Positions 24,273 through 33,015 of a stretch of 64,000 bases of DNA are shown in pieces. Location: NCBI GenBank assembly GCA_963741995.1, contig CAVUKI010000003.1, positions 248,001-312,000 of the forward strand, given 5' to 3'. How positions within the stretch are numbered: position 1 is the first letter of the stretch; each line of letters starts with the position of its first letter. A program made the position numbers and the translations under genes. This DNA comes from Bog-473 sp963741995 (GTDB lineage Bacteria; Actinomycetota; Acidimicrobiia; Acidimicrobiales; RAAP-2). The notes under the pieces were generated by a model. It was not told the DNA's origin, did no database searches, and saw only the letters and a list, made by a program, of their open reading frames with translations.

Positions 24273-24869
24273 GTGGTTGCGCCGAGCTGGGTCCCCGCGG
24301 ACGAGACAAAACCTGCCCCCATGCCGCTCCTGGTCGTGCAGTCCTTCGTGAACACCTGGGAGGCCGATTCCGGGGTGGACCTGCTCGCCGATCCGGACAC
24401 AGGGCAGCGTTGGCTCCGGGAGGCTGGGTTGCTCCGCGCGCCCGGCGTCGACCTGGCCCAGGTGCGCGACATCAGGGAGAGCATCCGTGCCCTGCTGGTC
24501 GCCAACAGTGGCGCAGGGGATCTGGACCCGCTGCGCCTGCGCCTGCTCCGCGCGCTCGCCCACCGCGCCCGCCTGCGGCTGGCCTTGCGTGACGACGGCC
24601 AGCTGGACCTGCAGCCCGACGAGGACGACGGGTTGTCCCGCATGGCCGCCACGCTCCTGCTCATCATTCGCGACGCGCAGCGTGACGGTTCCTGGGCGCG
24701 GTTGAAGGCGTGCCGGAATCCGGATTGCCACTGGGCGTACTACGACCGTTCGCATGCGGGCCGCGGGGCGTGGTGTGACATGGCGGTGTGTGGCAACCGG
24801 ATCAAGAACCGCAATCTGCGTACGCGACGGTCGGGTGTCGGCGGCGCGGCATCGAGCACGGTGAGCTGA
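24273..24869 (+). CDS. CGNR zinc-finger (ABATE-type) regulator
   Basis: 198 residues. The N-terminal ABATE domain begins near 'LLVVQSFVNTWEADSG'. The C-terminal CGNR zinc finger is at about 150-185: 'CRNPDCHWAYYDRS' then 'WCDMAVCGNRIKNR'. The family is thought to act in stress-related transcription control. It is divergent from the 24167 gene and is followed 5 nt later by a crotonase gene. The GTG 24273 start has no ribosome site and may be leaderless. Confidence 0.82.
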   Translation: MVAPSWVPADETKPAPMPLLVVQSFVNTWEADSGVDLLADPDTGQRWLREAGLLRAPGVDLAQVRDIRESIRALLVANSGAGDLDPLRLRLLRALAHRARLRLALRDDGQLDLQPDEDDGLSRMAATLLLIIRDAQRDGSWARLKACRNPDCHWAYYDRSHAGRGAWCDMAVCGNRIKNRNLRTRRSGVGGAASSTVS

Positions 24870-24874
24870 GGAGC

Positions 24875-25650
24875 GTGCCCGCCACCGTCCGGACCGGCGT
24901 CGACGACAAGGTGGGCACGATCGCGCTCGACAACCTGGCGAAGCGGAACGCGCTGGGCGCCCCCACCGTGCGAGAGATGCTTGACGCACTCCGCGCGTTC
25001 GAGGACGCTGGGGTGCGTGCTGTCGTGCTGAGGACCGCCGAGCCGAGGCGGTCTGGTCCGCCGGCCATGACATCGACGAGCTGCCCGTCCGCGGTGTCGA
25101 TCCACTTCCGTTCAGCGACCCTCTCGAAGAGCTGGTGCGCGCCGTGCGCGGCTATCCCGGAGCGGTGATCGCCATGGTGCATGGGACGGTCTGGGGTGGT
25201 GCGTGTGACCTGGTGCTGAACTGCGACATGGTTGTGGCGGACGAGACCGCCGCCTTCGCGGTGACCCCCGCCCGGCTGGGCCTGCCCTACTCAACGTCAG
25301 GGATCCAGTACTTCCTCGCCCGACTCCCGCTGAACGTGGTGAACGAGCTCATCATGACGGCGGATCTCATTGCGGCCGAGCGGGCCTACGCGGTGGGGAT
25401 CCTGAATCGTCTGGTGCCCGGCGAAGAGCTCGAGCAGTGCGCCGTGCAGTTGGCGCGCGACGTCCGGAGCCGCTCGGGCGAGGCCATCCGGGCCTACATG
25501 CTGCAAGCCACGACCTTCGTACGCGCCGTCGCCCTGTCGGCCCAGGACTCCCAATGGATCAACCAGCTGCGCCACGATGTGTACTCGGGTGAAGACTACG
25601 CGGAGGGCATCGCGGCCTTTCGGGAGAAGCGGCCGCCCAACTTCGCGTAG
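24875..25650 (+). pseudogene. Crotonase (methylmalonyl-CoA decarboxylase-like), frameshifted
   Basis: From GTG 24875 ('gaggagc' upstream) the first frame gives the crotonase opening 'VGTIALDNLAKRNALGAPTV'. The family sequence continues in another frame from about 25048: 'AVWSAGHDIDELPVRGVDPL', then 'IAMVHGTVWGGACDLVLNCD' (oxyanion hole) and 'FREKRPPNFA'. The 'SAGHDI.ELP' and 'G.VWGGA' segments are those of YgfG-type methylmalonyl-CoA decarboxylases. One G appears to be missing at about 25048, probably an assembly indel. Confidence 0.75.
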
Positions 25651-25663
25651 GCGGCTGGCGCAA

Positions 25664-26041
25664 TTAGCGGACGAGCGCGGCAGCACCGAGACCGAGCGGA
25701 GCAAGGATCCAGCCCCAGCGGGCCGCGGCGATGACCACGTCGGAGCGATAGCCGTAAAGAACCGAGAGCTGAATGGGCTGAAAGGACGGCGCGCTCAGCG
25801 CGGTGAGGACGGCAACCACGGCGAGCGCCGTCGACCCGGCGAGCGAGGCCGCGGTGGCGAGGGGCCCGAGCAACTGGCCGACGGAGGTCAGCCGCCAGGC
25901 CGCCACCAGCGACAGCGTGGCCGACGTGGCCAGGATCTGGATGCGCAGGAAGACGGGCCACGCCCGCTGCACCACGGGGCTGCCGCGAGCCGAATTCCAG
26001 CCGACGAGCCCACCCACGATGAACAACACGAGGGTGAGCAC
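25664..26041 (-). CDS. Small integral membrane protein of unknown function
   Basis: 125 residues with three to four hydrophobic segments: 'MLTLVLFIVGGLVGWN', 'ILATSATLSLVAAW', 'LAGSTALAVVAVLTALS' and 'WGWILAPLGLGAAALV'. No family recognised. It is divergent from the heme-oxygenase-like gene, and its short length may mean it is complete or that the start is misread. Confidence 0.5.
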   Translation of the reverse strand: MLTLVLFIVGGLVGWNSARGSPVVQRAWPVFLRIQILATSATLSLVAAWRLTSVGQLLGPLATAASLAGSTALAVVAVLTALSAPSFQPIQLSVLYGYRSDVVIAAARWGWILAPLGLGAAALVR

Positions 26042-26115
26042 ACCCTGATTGTGACCGCTGCCGGACCCCCGCCCGACCCAGTTGACGCGAGGCGGGGAAC
26101 GGATAAGGTGCGTCG

Positions 26116-26775
26116 ATGCACACGCAACCGATGCACGAAGTGCTGGCGGAGGCGATTGTCGGGCGTCACTTGCTTACGCACCCTTTTTACCGTCGCTGGG
26201 AAGCCGGCACCCTCATCGAGGGCGAGTTGGCCGCCTACGCGGAGCAGTACCGTCACATTGAGCGGGAACTCCCGGTGACATTGGCGGCCATCGCCGACGC
26301 CCTGCCGGCCGGGCGTGCCCGCGAGCTCGTGGAGGCGAACCTGGCCGACGAGCTCAGCTCGCCCGAGCCCCACGCGCAGCTCTTCGAGACTTTTGCGCAA
26401 GCGAGCGGCGCGGCACCGGACGCGCCCGCCACGCCCACGACGGCAGCGTTGCTGGCCGTCGTGCGCACCACGGCCGCCAACGACCCCGTGGCCGCGTTGG
26501 CCATGATCGCCGCCTACGAGGTCCAGGCCGCCGACATCGCGGGGTCCAAGGGCGACGGGCTGCGTCGCCACTACGGCTTCGACGAGGAGGGCACCCGCTT
26601 CTGGGACGTGCATCGCACCCAGGAAGTGGATCACGCGGGCTGGTCGATGGAGGCCCTGACGGCGCTGGAGGCCGACCTCGACGTGGTGCAGGCGGCCGCG
26701 ACGGTTTCGGCCGACTCGTGGTGGCTGTTCCTCAGCGAGCGTGAAGAGCTGGCGCCTGTCGGCGCACCCTGTTGA
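26116..26775 (+). CDS. Heme-oxygenase-like (TenA/PqqC/CADD fold) putative diiron protein
   Basis: 219 residues, all-helical. Candidate metal ligands of the HDO fold are Glu in 'YAEQYRHIERELP', Glu in 'NLADELSSPEPHAQL', Glu in 'AYEVQAAD' and His in 'HRTQEVDHAGW'. The HPFYRRW opening is typical of this superfamily. Members include CADD (p-aminobenzoate synthesis), PqqC and fatty-acid decarboxylase UndA, so the reaction cannot be named. A pABA role is an attractive idea because a folate cluster lies 14 kb away, but the evidence for it is thin. Confidence 0.65.
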   Translation: MHTQPMHEVLAEAIVGRHLLTHPFYRRWEAGTLIEGELAAYAEQYRHIERELPVTLAAIADALPAGRARELVEANLADELSSPEPHAQLFETFAQASGAAPDAPATPTTAALLAVVRTTAANDPVAALAMIAAYEVQAADIAGSKGDGLRRHYGFDEEGTRFWDVHRTQEVDHAGWSMEALTALEADLDVVQAAATVSADSWWLFLSEREELAPVGAPC

Positions 26776-26781
26776 CGCTGT

Positions 26782-28110
26782 TCAGCTGAGGGTCCCGCAG
26801 CGGGCCGCCGCCTCGGCAAAGGCCGCCGAGCGCTCCCGATAGTCGCCGAAGCGCCCGAAACTCGGTGCGGCCGGCGACAGGAGCACGACGCCACCGGGCG
26901 GGGCCCATCCGAACGCGGCCTCGACCGCGGCATCCAGGTCGGCTGCGTCGCGCACCGCGACCTGCCCGTCGGTGGCGTCGCGGACCGCCTGCCCAATGCG
27001 CCGCCCGTTGTCCGGCATGGTGACGACGAGCGTGGGCGCGGTGCGCGCGGCAATCGTCCGCCCGAGCGGCGCGTAGTCGAGCCCGCGATCGTGCCCGCCG
27101 ACGAGCAGTGCAACAGGGCGCTCGGCGAAGGCCTGGAGCGCGGCCTGGGCCGGTAGCACGTTGGTCGACAGGCCGTCGTCCACGAACTCGACCGCTCCGA
27201 CCGAGCCGAGGGAACGACAGCGACTGGGCAGTCCGTCGAAGCCGGCGGCGGCGGCGGCCAGCCGCTCCTCGTCGGACGCGGCGGGGATGCCGAGGCCCTG
27301 GAGCACCGCGCGCGCCATGGAGGCGTTCCGCGCGTTGTGCGGCCCGGTCAGGCCGAGTGACGCGGACCAATGGAGGTCGCGCGCCACTTCGGCGTCACCC
27401 ACCCAGCGGAGGTGCGGGCCGAGCAGCCCGGCGTTTGTGCGTAGCTGTTGGTCGGCACCGTCGGCCAGGGCCAGCTCGACCCCAGGCTTCGTGCTGAGCG
27501 ACAACTTGTCGGCGTAGTAGCGCGCGACCGTCCCGTGCCAGTCGAGGTGGTCCGGCGACAACGAGGTGACGGCGATCACCGAGGGGCCGCACTCCAGGTC
27601 GGGCACCTGGAAGCTCGACGTCTCGATGATCCAGTAGTCCGGCGCGGGATCGCCGGAGGGATCCCAGGGCGGCAGCCCGATGTTCCCGCCCGCCCGGGCG
27701 GCGACGCCGAGCCCGCTGAGCAGGTGCACGGCCAACGCGGTCGTCGTGCTCTTCCCCTTCGTTCCCGTGATGCAGGCGACGCGGGTCGGATCGGCCTCGG
27801 CCATGAACAAGCCGAGGCCGCCGCAGATCGCCACACCCGCCTCTTCGAGTTTGGTCACGTCGGGTCGGTACCGGCTGATGCCCGGGCTCTTCACGACGAC
27901 GTCGCAGCGACCGAGCGCGTCGAGGCCCCCGGTGTCCGTCGCCAGGACCTCGAGCCCGTCGAGCGCGGTCGCGGTGGGCGCATCGTCGACCAGCACCGGG
28001 TCGCGGCCCATGGACCGGAGCCGTCGGATGCTGGCCTGTCCCTCGACGCCGAGTCCCCAGACGCCGACGGACGCGTCAGCGAGCGCGGACCAGGAGATCG
28101 GGTGGCGCAT
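26782..28110 (-). CDS. murD2: MurD2-type UDP-MurNAc-L-Ala ligase (adds L-Glu)
   Basis: 442 residues with the Mur ligase plan: N-terminal Rossmann part 'VGVWGLGVEGQASIRRL', ATP-binding 'ITGTKGKSTTT', central 'SPDHLDWHGTVARYYADKLS' and C-terminal 'VDDGLSTNVLPAQAALQAF'. The gene overlaps a MurL homologue by 35 nt. In Xanthomonas, MurD2 attaches L-glutamate and MurL then epimerises it to D-Glu (published pathway), so this ligase is better called MurD2 than MurD. Whether a normal MurD also exists lies outside the window. Confidence 0.82.
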   Translation of the reverse strand: MRHPISWSALADASVGVWGLGVEGQASIRRLRSMGRDPVLVDDAPTATALDGLEVLATDTGGLDALGRCDVVVKSPGISRYRPDVTKLEEAGVAICGGLGLFMAEADPTRVACITGTKGKSTTTALAVHLLSGLGVAARAGGNIGLPPWDPSGDPAPDYWIIETSSFQVPDLECGPSVIAVTSLSPDHLDWHGTVARYYADKLSLSTKPGVELALADGADQQLRTNAGLLGPHLRWVGDAEVARDLHWSASLGLTGPHNARNASMARAVLQGLGIPAASDEERLAAAAAGFDGLPSRCRSLGSVGAVEFVDDGLSTNVLPAQAALQAFAERPVALLVGGHDRGLDYAPLGRTIAARTAPTLVVTMPDNGRRIGQAVRDATDGQVAVRDAADLDAAVEAAFGWAPPGGVVLLSPAAPSFGRFGDYRERSAAFAEAAARCGTLS

Positions 28111-29410
28111 AGCGATCGGGAATGCGGTGGGTGCCGCGTGGCCGGAGGAGGGCAGAGGGGTCGGTGGGCGCCGCGTCGCCCAGCTCGGCGCGCAGGCGCG
28201 CCAAGGGCGTGGAGCCGGCGCGGTCCTCCCGCTGCGCCGTCAGCACCAGAGCGGCTCGGCATTCGTCCATGTCCCCGACACATTCGAACGGCTTGACGCC
28301 GTGGCCCAGACCGAGCAGCGTCCGGAGCGGCTCCTCGTTGGCGGGATTCTGCAGGGGTTCGTCGCCGGCGAACACGGCTTCGAGGTCGCGGCGCGCCATG
28401 AACGGAGCGAGGACGAGGTCGACGAAGCAGCATTTGTCGCAGCGACCGCACCAGTGGTCGAGCCGCTGCGCGGGGTCCTGGTGGAAGGCGCGATTGCAGC
28501 TCCGAAAGGTGCGGTGGTAGTGCGTCAGCCCCGCGAACTGTTCTGCGACCCACAGCTCGGTGCGCGGGCGGAGGTAGGAGAACACCGACAGGCGCGGCCC
28601 GAATGTCGACAGGACGAGGTCGCCGAACGCCCGCTCGAACGTCTCGCTCTTCGACCACTGGTGGTTCACGGCGACCCCGTCCGTCACCAGGGTCGGGACC
28701 GAGGCCGACCACTCGTTGGACAGCACGACGGCGTCGCGGCGTTCGAGGACGGCCGCCACGAGGGCAGCGGCGCCGATGACGGCCGTGACGGGCACGTGCC
28801 CGTTGAGGAACCCGAGCTCGGCCGAGCGGCGCACGAGGGGGTCGATGGTGCGCTCGATGCGCGTCACAGGCAGCCCGGTGACGGCGGCGGCGTCCTCAAT
28901 GGCGGCGAAGCGGCTGCCGGGTGGTTCGACGACGCACAGCGCCGCGTCGGGATGGTCCGCGGCCAGCGCGGCCACCGTCACGATGGAATCGATGCCGCCG
29001 CCGAACGGGATCAGCGGCCGGCCGGGTTCGGGCGCGAACGCGACCGGCTGGACGCCGCGCGCGTCGGGACCCTCCACGCGTAGCTCGCGCAGATCAATGT
29101 CGTTGCGGTAGGCGAACTCACCCAGGCCGTTGCGGTAGAAGCTGTGGAGAAAGTCCCGCTCCGTCGCCGTCGTCAGCAGCTCGCCCAGATCGATCAGGGG
29201 TGCGGCCGAGGTCTTGTAGTACGAGACGCCCGCCAGCAGGTAGAGGATGCGCACGGCAGCCAGGGTCGCCGGGTCGTCCCACTCGCCGCCGCTCCCGAAG
29301 GCGAAGCGCTCTGTGAAGGCGTGGTCACGCGTGGTGTAACGGCAGACGACGACTGAGTCCGCCCTGTCGATGGCGAAACCGTCGTAGCGGAACCGGTCAG
29401 GTGGTGGCAT
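28076..29410 (-). CDS. murL: MurL-type UDP-MurNAc-L-Ala-L-Glu epimerase
   Basis: 444 residues from ATG 29410; the frame opens further back to 29446. A PP-loop-like 'IPFGGGIDSIVTVAALAADH' suggests ATP use. The C-terminal half has 'EQFAGLTHYHRTFRSCNRAF' and the cysteine cluster 'HWCGRCDKCCFVDLVLAPF'. This is the pattern of MurL, which with ATP and Mg turns the L-Glu of UDP-MurNAc-L-Ala-L-Glu into D-Glu. Its partner murD2 overlaps downstream. Confidence 0.78.
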   Translation of the reverse strand: MPPPDRFRYDGFAIDRADSVVVCRYTTRDHAFTERFAFGSGGEWDDPATLAAVRILYLLAGVSYYKTSAAPLIDLGELLTTATERDFLHSFYRNGLGEFAYRNDIDLRELRVEGPDARGVQPVAFAPEPGRPLIPFGGGIDSIVTVAALAADHPDAALCVVEPPGSRFAAIEDAAAVTGLPVTRIERTIDPLVRRSAELGFLNGHVPVTAVIGAAALVAAVLERRDAVVLSNEWSASVPTLVTDGVAVNHQWSKSETFERAFGDLVLSTFGPRLSVFSYLRPRTELWVAEQFAGLTHYHRTFRSCNRAFHQDPAQRLDHWCGRCDKCCFVDLVLAPFMARRDLEAVFAGDEPLQNPANEEPLRTLLGLGHGVKPFECVGDMDECRAALVLTAQREDRAGSTPLARLRAELGDAAPTDPSALLRPRGTHRIPDRYAPPDLLVRAR

Positions 29411-29476
29411 GCAGGTGGGGTGGCCCGGCGATCCGAGCCACCCCAATGCTACGGCGCAGCCGCCCCCCGACCTGCC

Positions 29477-30277
29477 TCAGCCCGCGAGCCGGGCCAGCAG
29501 GGCAAACCGCCCGCACGGCCGCTGCGAGCGGTCGCTGAAGAACGCGTCATCGGACGTGGTGGCGGCGCTGTCGACGATGTGGCCGCTCGGGACTCCGCAT
29601 TCGAGGAGCTGTTGGCGGTTGGCGGCGATCAGGTCGACGAGCCAATGACCGGGGCCATCGGCCCGCGCCGCGGTGGGGTGGAGGGCGGTGGGGCGCACCG
29701 CGTCGGACAGTCCCCGGTGCACCTCGTCGGAGACCTGATAGTGGTCCCGATGCACAGCTGGGCCCAGGAACGCGTGCATCCGGCCGACGTCTGCGCCGCA
29801 GTGCATCATGGTGTGGACGGCCTGTCCGACGGCACCGGCTGCCGTGCCGCGCCAGCCGGCGTGGACGGCGGCCAGGACACCGGCATCGGGATCGACCAAC
29901 GCCAGCGGGACACAGTCCGCTACCAGGATGGCGAGCGTGACCTCGGGTGACACGGTGACGAGGATGTCGGTATCGGGAACGGCGTCGTCTTCCGAGCGGG
30001 TGCCGCGGCCCTGATCATCGGGCCCGACGAGCGCGGCGGATGCGCCGTGGACCTGGCGGGCGAAGACCACTCGGTCGAGCGGAACGCCGAAAGCCGTCGC
30101 GGCGCGCACCCGGTTACGCACGACGGTCTCGGGGTCGTCGCCCACATGAAGGCCGAGGTTGAGGGTGTCGTACGGGACAGCGGACCCGCCGCCGTGCCGG
30201 GTTGTCACGGCCACCACGGCGCCAATCTCCTGCGCCTCATTCCAGCGCAGTAACGGGACGGGGGGAGGTGTCGTCAC
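29477..30277 (-). CDS. YfiH/LACC1-family copper- or zinc-binding purine/polyphenol enzyme
   Basis: About 266 residues from GTG 30277; a start at 30322 is also possible. The DUF152 signature is complete: 'RQVHGA' (His), 'ILVADCVPLALVDP' (Cys) and 'AVHAGWRGTAAGAV' (His). These ligate the catalytic metal, and 'CGRFALLARL' ends the protein. Members act as adenosine deaminase/phosphorylase. In bacteria a YfiH homologue edits UDP-MurNAc-L-Ser, a fit with the MurD2-MurL pair next door. Confidence 0.85.
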   Translation of the reverse strand: MTTPPPVPLLRWNEAQEIGAVVAVTTRHGGGSAVPYDTLNLGLHVGDDPETVVRNRVRAATAFGVPLDRVVFARQVHGASAALVGPDDQGRGTRSEDDAVPDTDILVTVSPEVTLAILVADCVPLALVDPDAGVLAAVHAGWRGTAAGAVGQAVHTMMHCGADVGRMHAFLGPAVHRDHYQVSDEVHRGLSDAVRPTALHPTAARADGPGHWLVDLIAANRQQLLECGVPSGHIVDSAATTSDDAFFSDRSQRPCGRFALLARLAG

Positions 30278-30335
30278 GCTGCGCGACCCTACCGAGGGCA
30301 CCGCGCCGGAGGACCCGGCCACGTGCCGGCTCGGG

Positions 30336-30764
30336 CTAGGAGGCCTCGCTTTCGTCCCACAGGGTGGTTGGGACCACCGACAGGAGCGCCTGACTTCTCG
30401 GGGTCACGTAGTTGGCGGGCTGGAGCTCGGCGAAACCGTAGAGCTCGGCCGAGTCGGTCTCGCTCTCCTCGCTGTCGGCCGCCACCGCGGGCTCCGTGAG
30501 CCCGAGCACGGCGGCGAGAGATCGCCCTGCCGTGAGGGCGTCGAACAGCAGATTGAGTGACTCGAGCGAGAACCCCTGCTCCTGCAGGCGCAGAATGGCC
30601 ACGAGGCGGGCCCGATGCCCTGCCCCGTAGAGGCCGGTGCGGCCCTGCAGGGTGGGATGGGGGAGCAGCCCGAGGGTCTGCAGCGAGCGGATGCGCCGGG
30701 TGGTGGTGCCGGTGGCCGCGGCCAGGCCGTCGATGGTCAGCAGCTCGGTGGCGGATGGTTCCAC
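30336..30764 (-). CDS. MerR-type transcriptional regulator
   Basis: 142 residues. The N-terminal winged HTH is 'LTIDGLAAATGTTTRRIRSL', 'QTLGLLPHPTLQGRTGLYGA' and 'HRARLVAILRLQEQGFSLES'. The C-terminal part is short, acidic and without a cysteine cluster, so it is not a classical metal sensor. It is divergent from the MaoC-like gene and probably controls it. Confidence 0.8.
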   Translation of the reverse strand: MEPSATELLTIDGLAAATGTTTRRIRSLQTLGLLPHPTLQGRTGLYGAGHRARLVAILRLQEQGFSLESLNLLFDALTAGRSLAAVLGLTEPAVAADSEESETDSAELYGFAELQPANYVTPRSQALLSVVPTTLWDESEAS

Positions 30765-30793
30765 TTGACAAGGATAACACGTATGGATGTAAC
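30765..30793 (+). promoter_or_regulatory. Promoter between merR and the MaoC-like gene
   Basis: TTGACA, 17 nt, TGTAAC on the plus strand. The spacer and -10 carry two related segments (GATAACAC and ATGTAACAT) that may be the MerR site. Confidence 0.5.
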
Positions 30794-30844
30794 ATCAAAT
30801 GTCGTCAGTAACTACGCAACGAACGGATCAGAAGGGGAGTGACG

Positions 30845-31730
30845 ATGGGACTGAACCTCAATGCGGTGGGGGCTATCTCAGAGGGTTTCGAGCGGTCGTG
30901 GGATTCCAAGGACGCCCTGCTCTACGCCCTTGGTGTCGGTGCCGGCGCGCTGGACCCAACCGGCTTCGAGCTCGAGTTCACGACGGAGAATTCCCACGGG
31001 GTGACCCAGCGCGTCCTGCCCACGTTCAGCGCCATCGTCGGCCAGGGCGGGGGCCGGGCGGAGATCGGCGACTACGACCCCGCCATGCTGGTCCACGGGG
31101 AGCAGTCCATCCGTCTCTACGGTGAGATCCCGGTGGCGGGGACGGTGTCGGTCACCACGAAGGTCGCGGGCATGTACGACAAGGGCTCAGCCGCCCTGGT
31201 CGTTCTCGAGAGCGAATCGAGGCACACCGGTAACGGTGCACTGGCCTTCACGACTCGGACGGCGCTCTTCATTCGCGGGAATGGCGGTTTCGGCGGGCCG
31301 CGCAATCCGGAGGGCGATGCCGAGAGCGCGCTGGTGGCTGAGCCGTTACCGACGCGCGAACCGGACGATGTGGTGTCCTACGCGGACGCGCACCGATCAG
31401 GCGCTCCTCTACCGATTGAACGGGGACCGCAACCCGCTGCACTCGGACCCCACCTTTGCCAAGCGGGCCGGATTCGACCGCCCGATCCTCCACGGGCTCT
31501 GCACGTATGGCTTCACCGGGCGCGCCTTGCTGCACGCCGTGTGCGGCTCGGACCCGGCGCGCTTCAGCGCCATGCGAGCCCGCTTCTCCAAGCCGACGTT
31601 GCCCGGCGACACGTTGACCGTCTCCCTGTGGGACGTGACGGATCGCATACCGGGGGCGTACCGGTTCCGCACCGAGACGCAACGGGGCGAGACCGTCATC
31701 GACGCCGGCCTGTTGTCGACCGCAGGCTGA
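30845..31730 (+). pseudogene. MaoC-like hotdog dehydratase, frameshifted
   Basis: From ATG 30845 ('aaggggag' upstream) the N-terminal hotdog half reads 'GFERSWDSKDALLYALGVGA' to 'REPDDVVSY'. The catalytic half continues in another frame from about 31383: 'TRTDQALLYRLNGDRNPLHS' then 'FDRPILHGLCTYGFTGRALL'. The D-x4-H pair of hydratase 2 enzymes is present in 'GDRNPLH'. Family members hydrate trans-2-enoyl-CoA to 3-hydroxyacyl-CoA, and double-hotdog forms are common in steroid or fatty-acid degradation. One extra or missing base near 31383 breaks the frame. Confidence 0.78.
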
Positions 31731-31745
31731 ACGGCTCGAGGTGCC

Positions 31746-32159
31746 TCAGCCTCGACAGTCGGCGCAGACGCCGAAGATCTCGACCGTGTGCGTCACATCG
31801 CTGTAGCCGAGGTCGGAAGCTGTTGTCTCGGCCCACTGCTCGAGGTCCGGGAGCTCCACCTCGGTGCCACGTCCACACTGCCGGCACACGACGTGGTGGT
31901 GATGGCTGGCGCTGTGGCAGCGGCGGTAGACGAGCTCTCCATCGGCCGTCTGCAGGGCATCGAGCTGGCCCTCGTCCGTGAGCAGGGCCAGGTGCCGGTA
32001 GACCGTGGTCAATCCGACGGTGTCTCCCGAGGCCCGCAGCGCGGCGTGGATGTCCTGGGCGCTGCGGAAAGTGTCCGTGCTCAGCACGACGTTGAGCACG
32101 GCGTCCCCCTGTCGGGTCCGTCGCGAGGTGCGCGCCGGGTGCTCTGCGTGCTCAACCAC
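31746..32159 (-). CDS. zur: Fur-family zinc uptake regulator
   Basis: 137 residues. The HTH domain is 'VVLSTDTFRSAQDIHAALRA' and 'GLTTVYRHLALLTDEGQLDA'. The metal part has 'HSASHHHHVVCRQCGRG', and a second CxxC in 'FGVCADCRG' completes the structural zinc site. It is the last gene of the znuA-znuC-znuB-zur operon, overlapping the end of znuB by 8 nt, so Zur with zinc probably represses the whole operon. Confidence 0.88.
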   Translation of the reverse strand: MVEHAEHPARTSRRTRQGDAVLNVVLSTDTFRSAQDIHAALRASGDTVGLTTVYRHLALLTDEGQLDALQTADGELVYRRCHSASHHHHVVCRQCGRGTEVELPDLEQWAETTASDLGYSDVTHTVEIFGVCADCRG

Positions 32160-33015
32160 GGGTCAACTCTGCCAGGTCCGGTGCGGCGAACCGGTCTCTC
32201 CGTCGGGAGGCGATGGCCGGACCGGTGAGCCGGGCCACGACGTAGAACGCAAAGCTGATCGCCACAATCAGCACGCTCGGCTTGACCGTCGGAAACTGAA
32301 AGCTGAGCAGGAGTCCGCCGTCGGCCGCGAGCACGGCGATGACGACGGAGAGCACTGTGACCACGAACGGGTTCGCACTCAAGCGTTGCGCCGCCGCGGC
32401 CGGGGTGATGGCCAGGCTGAGCACCAGCAACGTGCCCACGATCTGCGCCGCCTCGGTCACGGTGACGGCGAGGATGAAAAGAAACACGATCCCCAACACG
32501 CCGGTGGGCACACCGCTGGCCCGGGCGACATCGGGGTCGACCGAAGCGAACAGCAGGGGCCGCCGGATGACGGTGAGGGTGACGGCCACCACCACGGCGA
32601 TGACGCCGAGGAGGAGGATCTGGCCCGAGCTGATGCCGAAGATGTTGCCGAAGAGGATGTTCAGCGCCTCGCTGGCGTAGCCGTGGTAGTAGCCGAGCAG
32701 GAACACGCCGAGGCCGAGTCCCGCCGCCAGGATGACGCCGATGGTGGAGTCGCGCTCAGCGGCTCGCTGCCCCAGCAGGCCGATGAGCGCGGCCACGACG
32801 AGCGCGCCGACGAGCGCGCCGGCGAGCGGGTTGTCGGCGACGAGCAACCCGCCGACCGCTCCGGTGAAGGCGAGCTCGCTGGTGCCGTGGACGGCGAAGG
32901 ACATGGTGCGGGTGATGACGAACGGGCCGATGAGCCCGCAGCTGACGGCGACCAGGAAGGCCGCCTCGAGCGCGTGCTGGGCGAAGCCGAACTGAAGGTA
33001 GAACCCGATGCTCAT
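32152..33015 (-). CDS. znuB: Zinc ABC transporter permease
   Basis: 287 residues with eight or nine membrane segments. ABC-3 family landmarks are 'GLIGPFVITRTMSFAVHGTS' and 'ELAFTGAVGGLL', then 'LLGYYHGYASEALNILFGNI' and 'LLVLSLAITPAAAAQRLS'. ATG 33015 shares its A with the znuC stop (TAATG), a sign of coupling. Pumps Zn2+ through the membrane with ZnuA and ZnuC. Confidence 0.92.
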   Translation of the reverse strand: MSIGFYLQFGFAQHALEAAFLVAVSCGLIGPFVITRTMSFAVHGTSELAFTGAVGGLLVADNPLAGALVGALVVAALIGLLGQRAAERDSTIGVILAAGLGLGVFLLGYYHGYASEALNILFGNIFGISSGQILLLGVIAVVVAVTLTVIRRPLLFASVDPDVARASGVPTGVLGIVFLFILAVTVTEAAQIVGTLLVLSLAITPAAAAQRLSANPFVVTVLSVVIAVLAADGGLLLSFQFPTVKPSVLIVAISFAFYVVARLTGPAIASRRRDRFAAPDLAELTRG

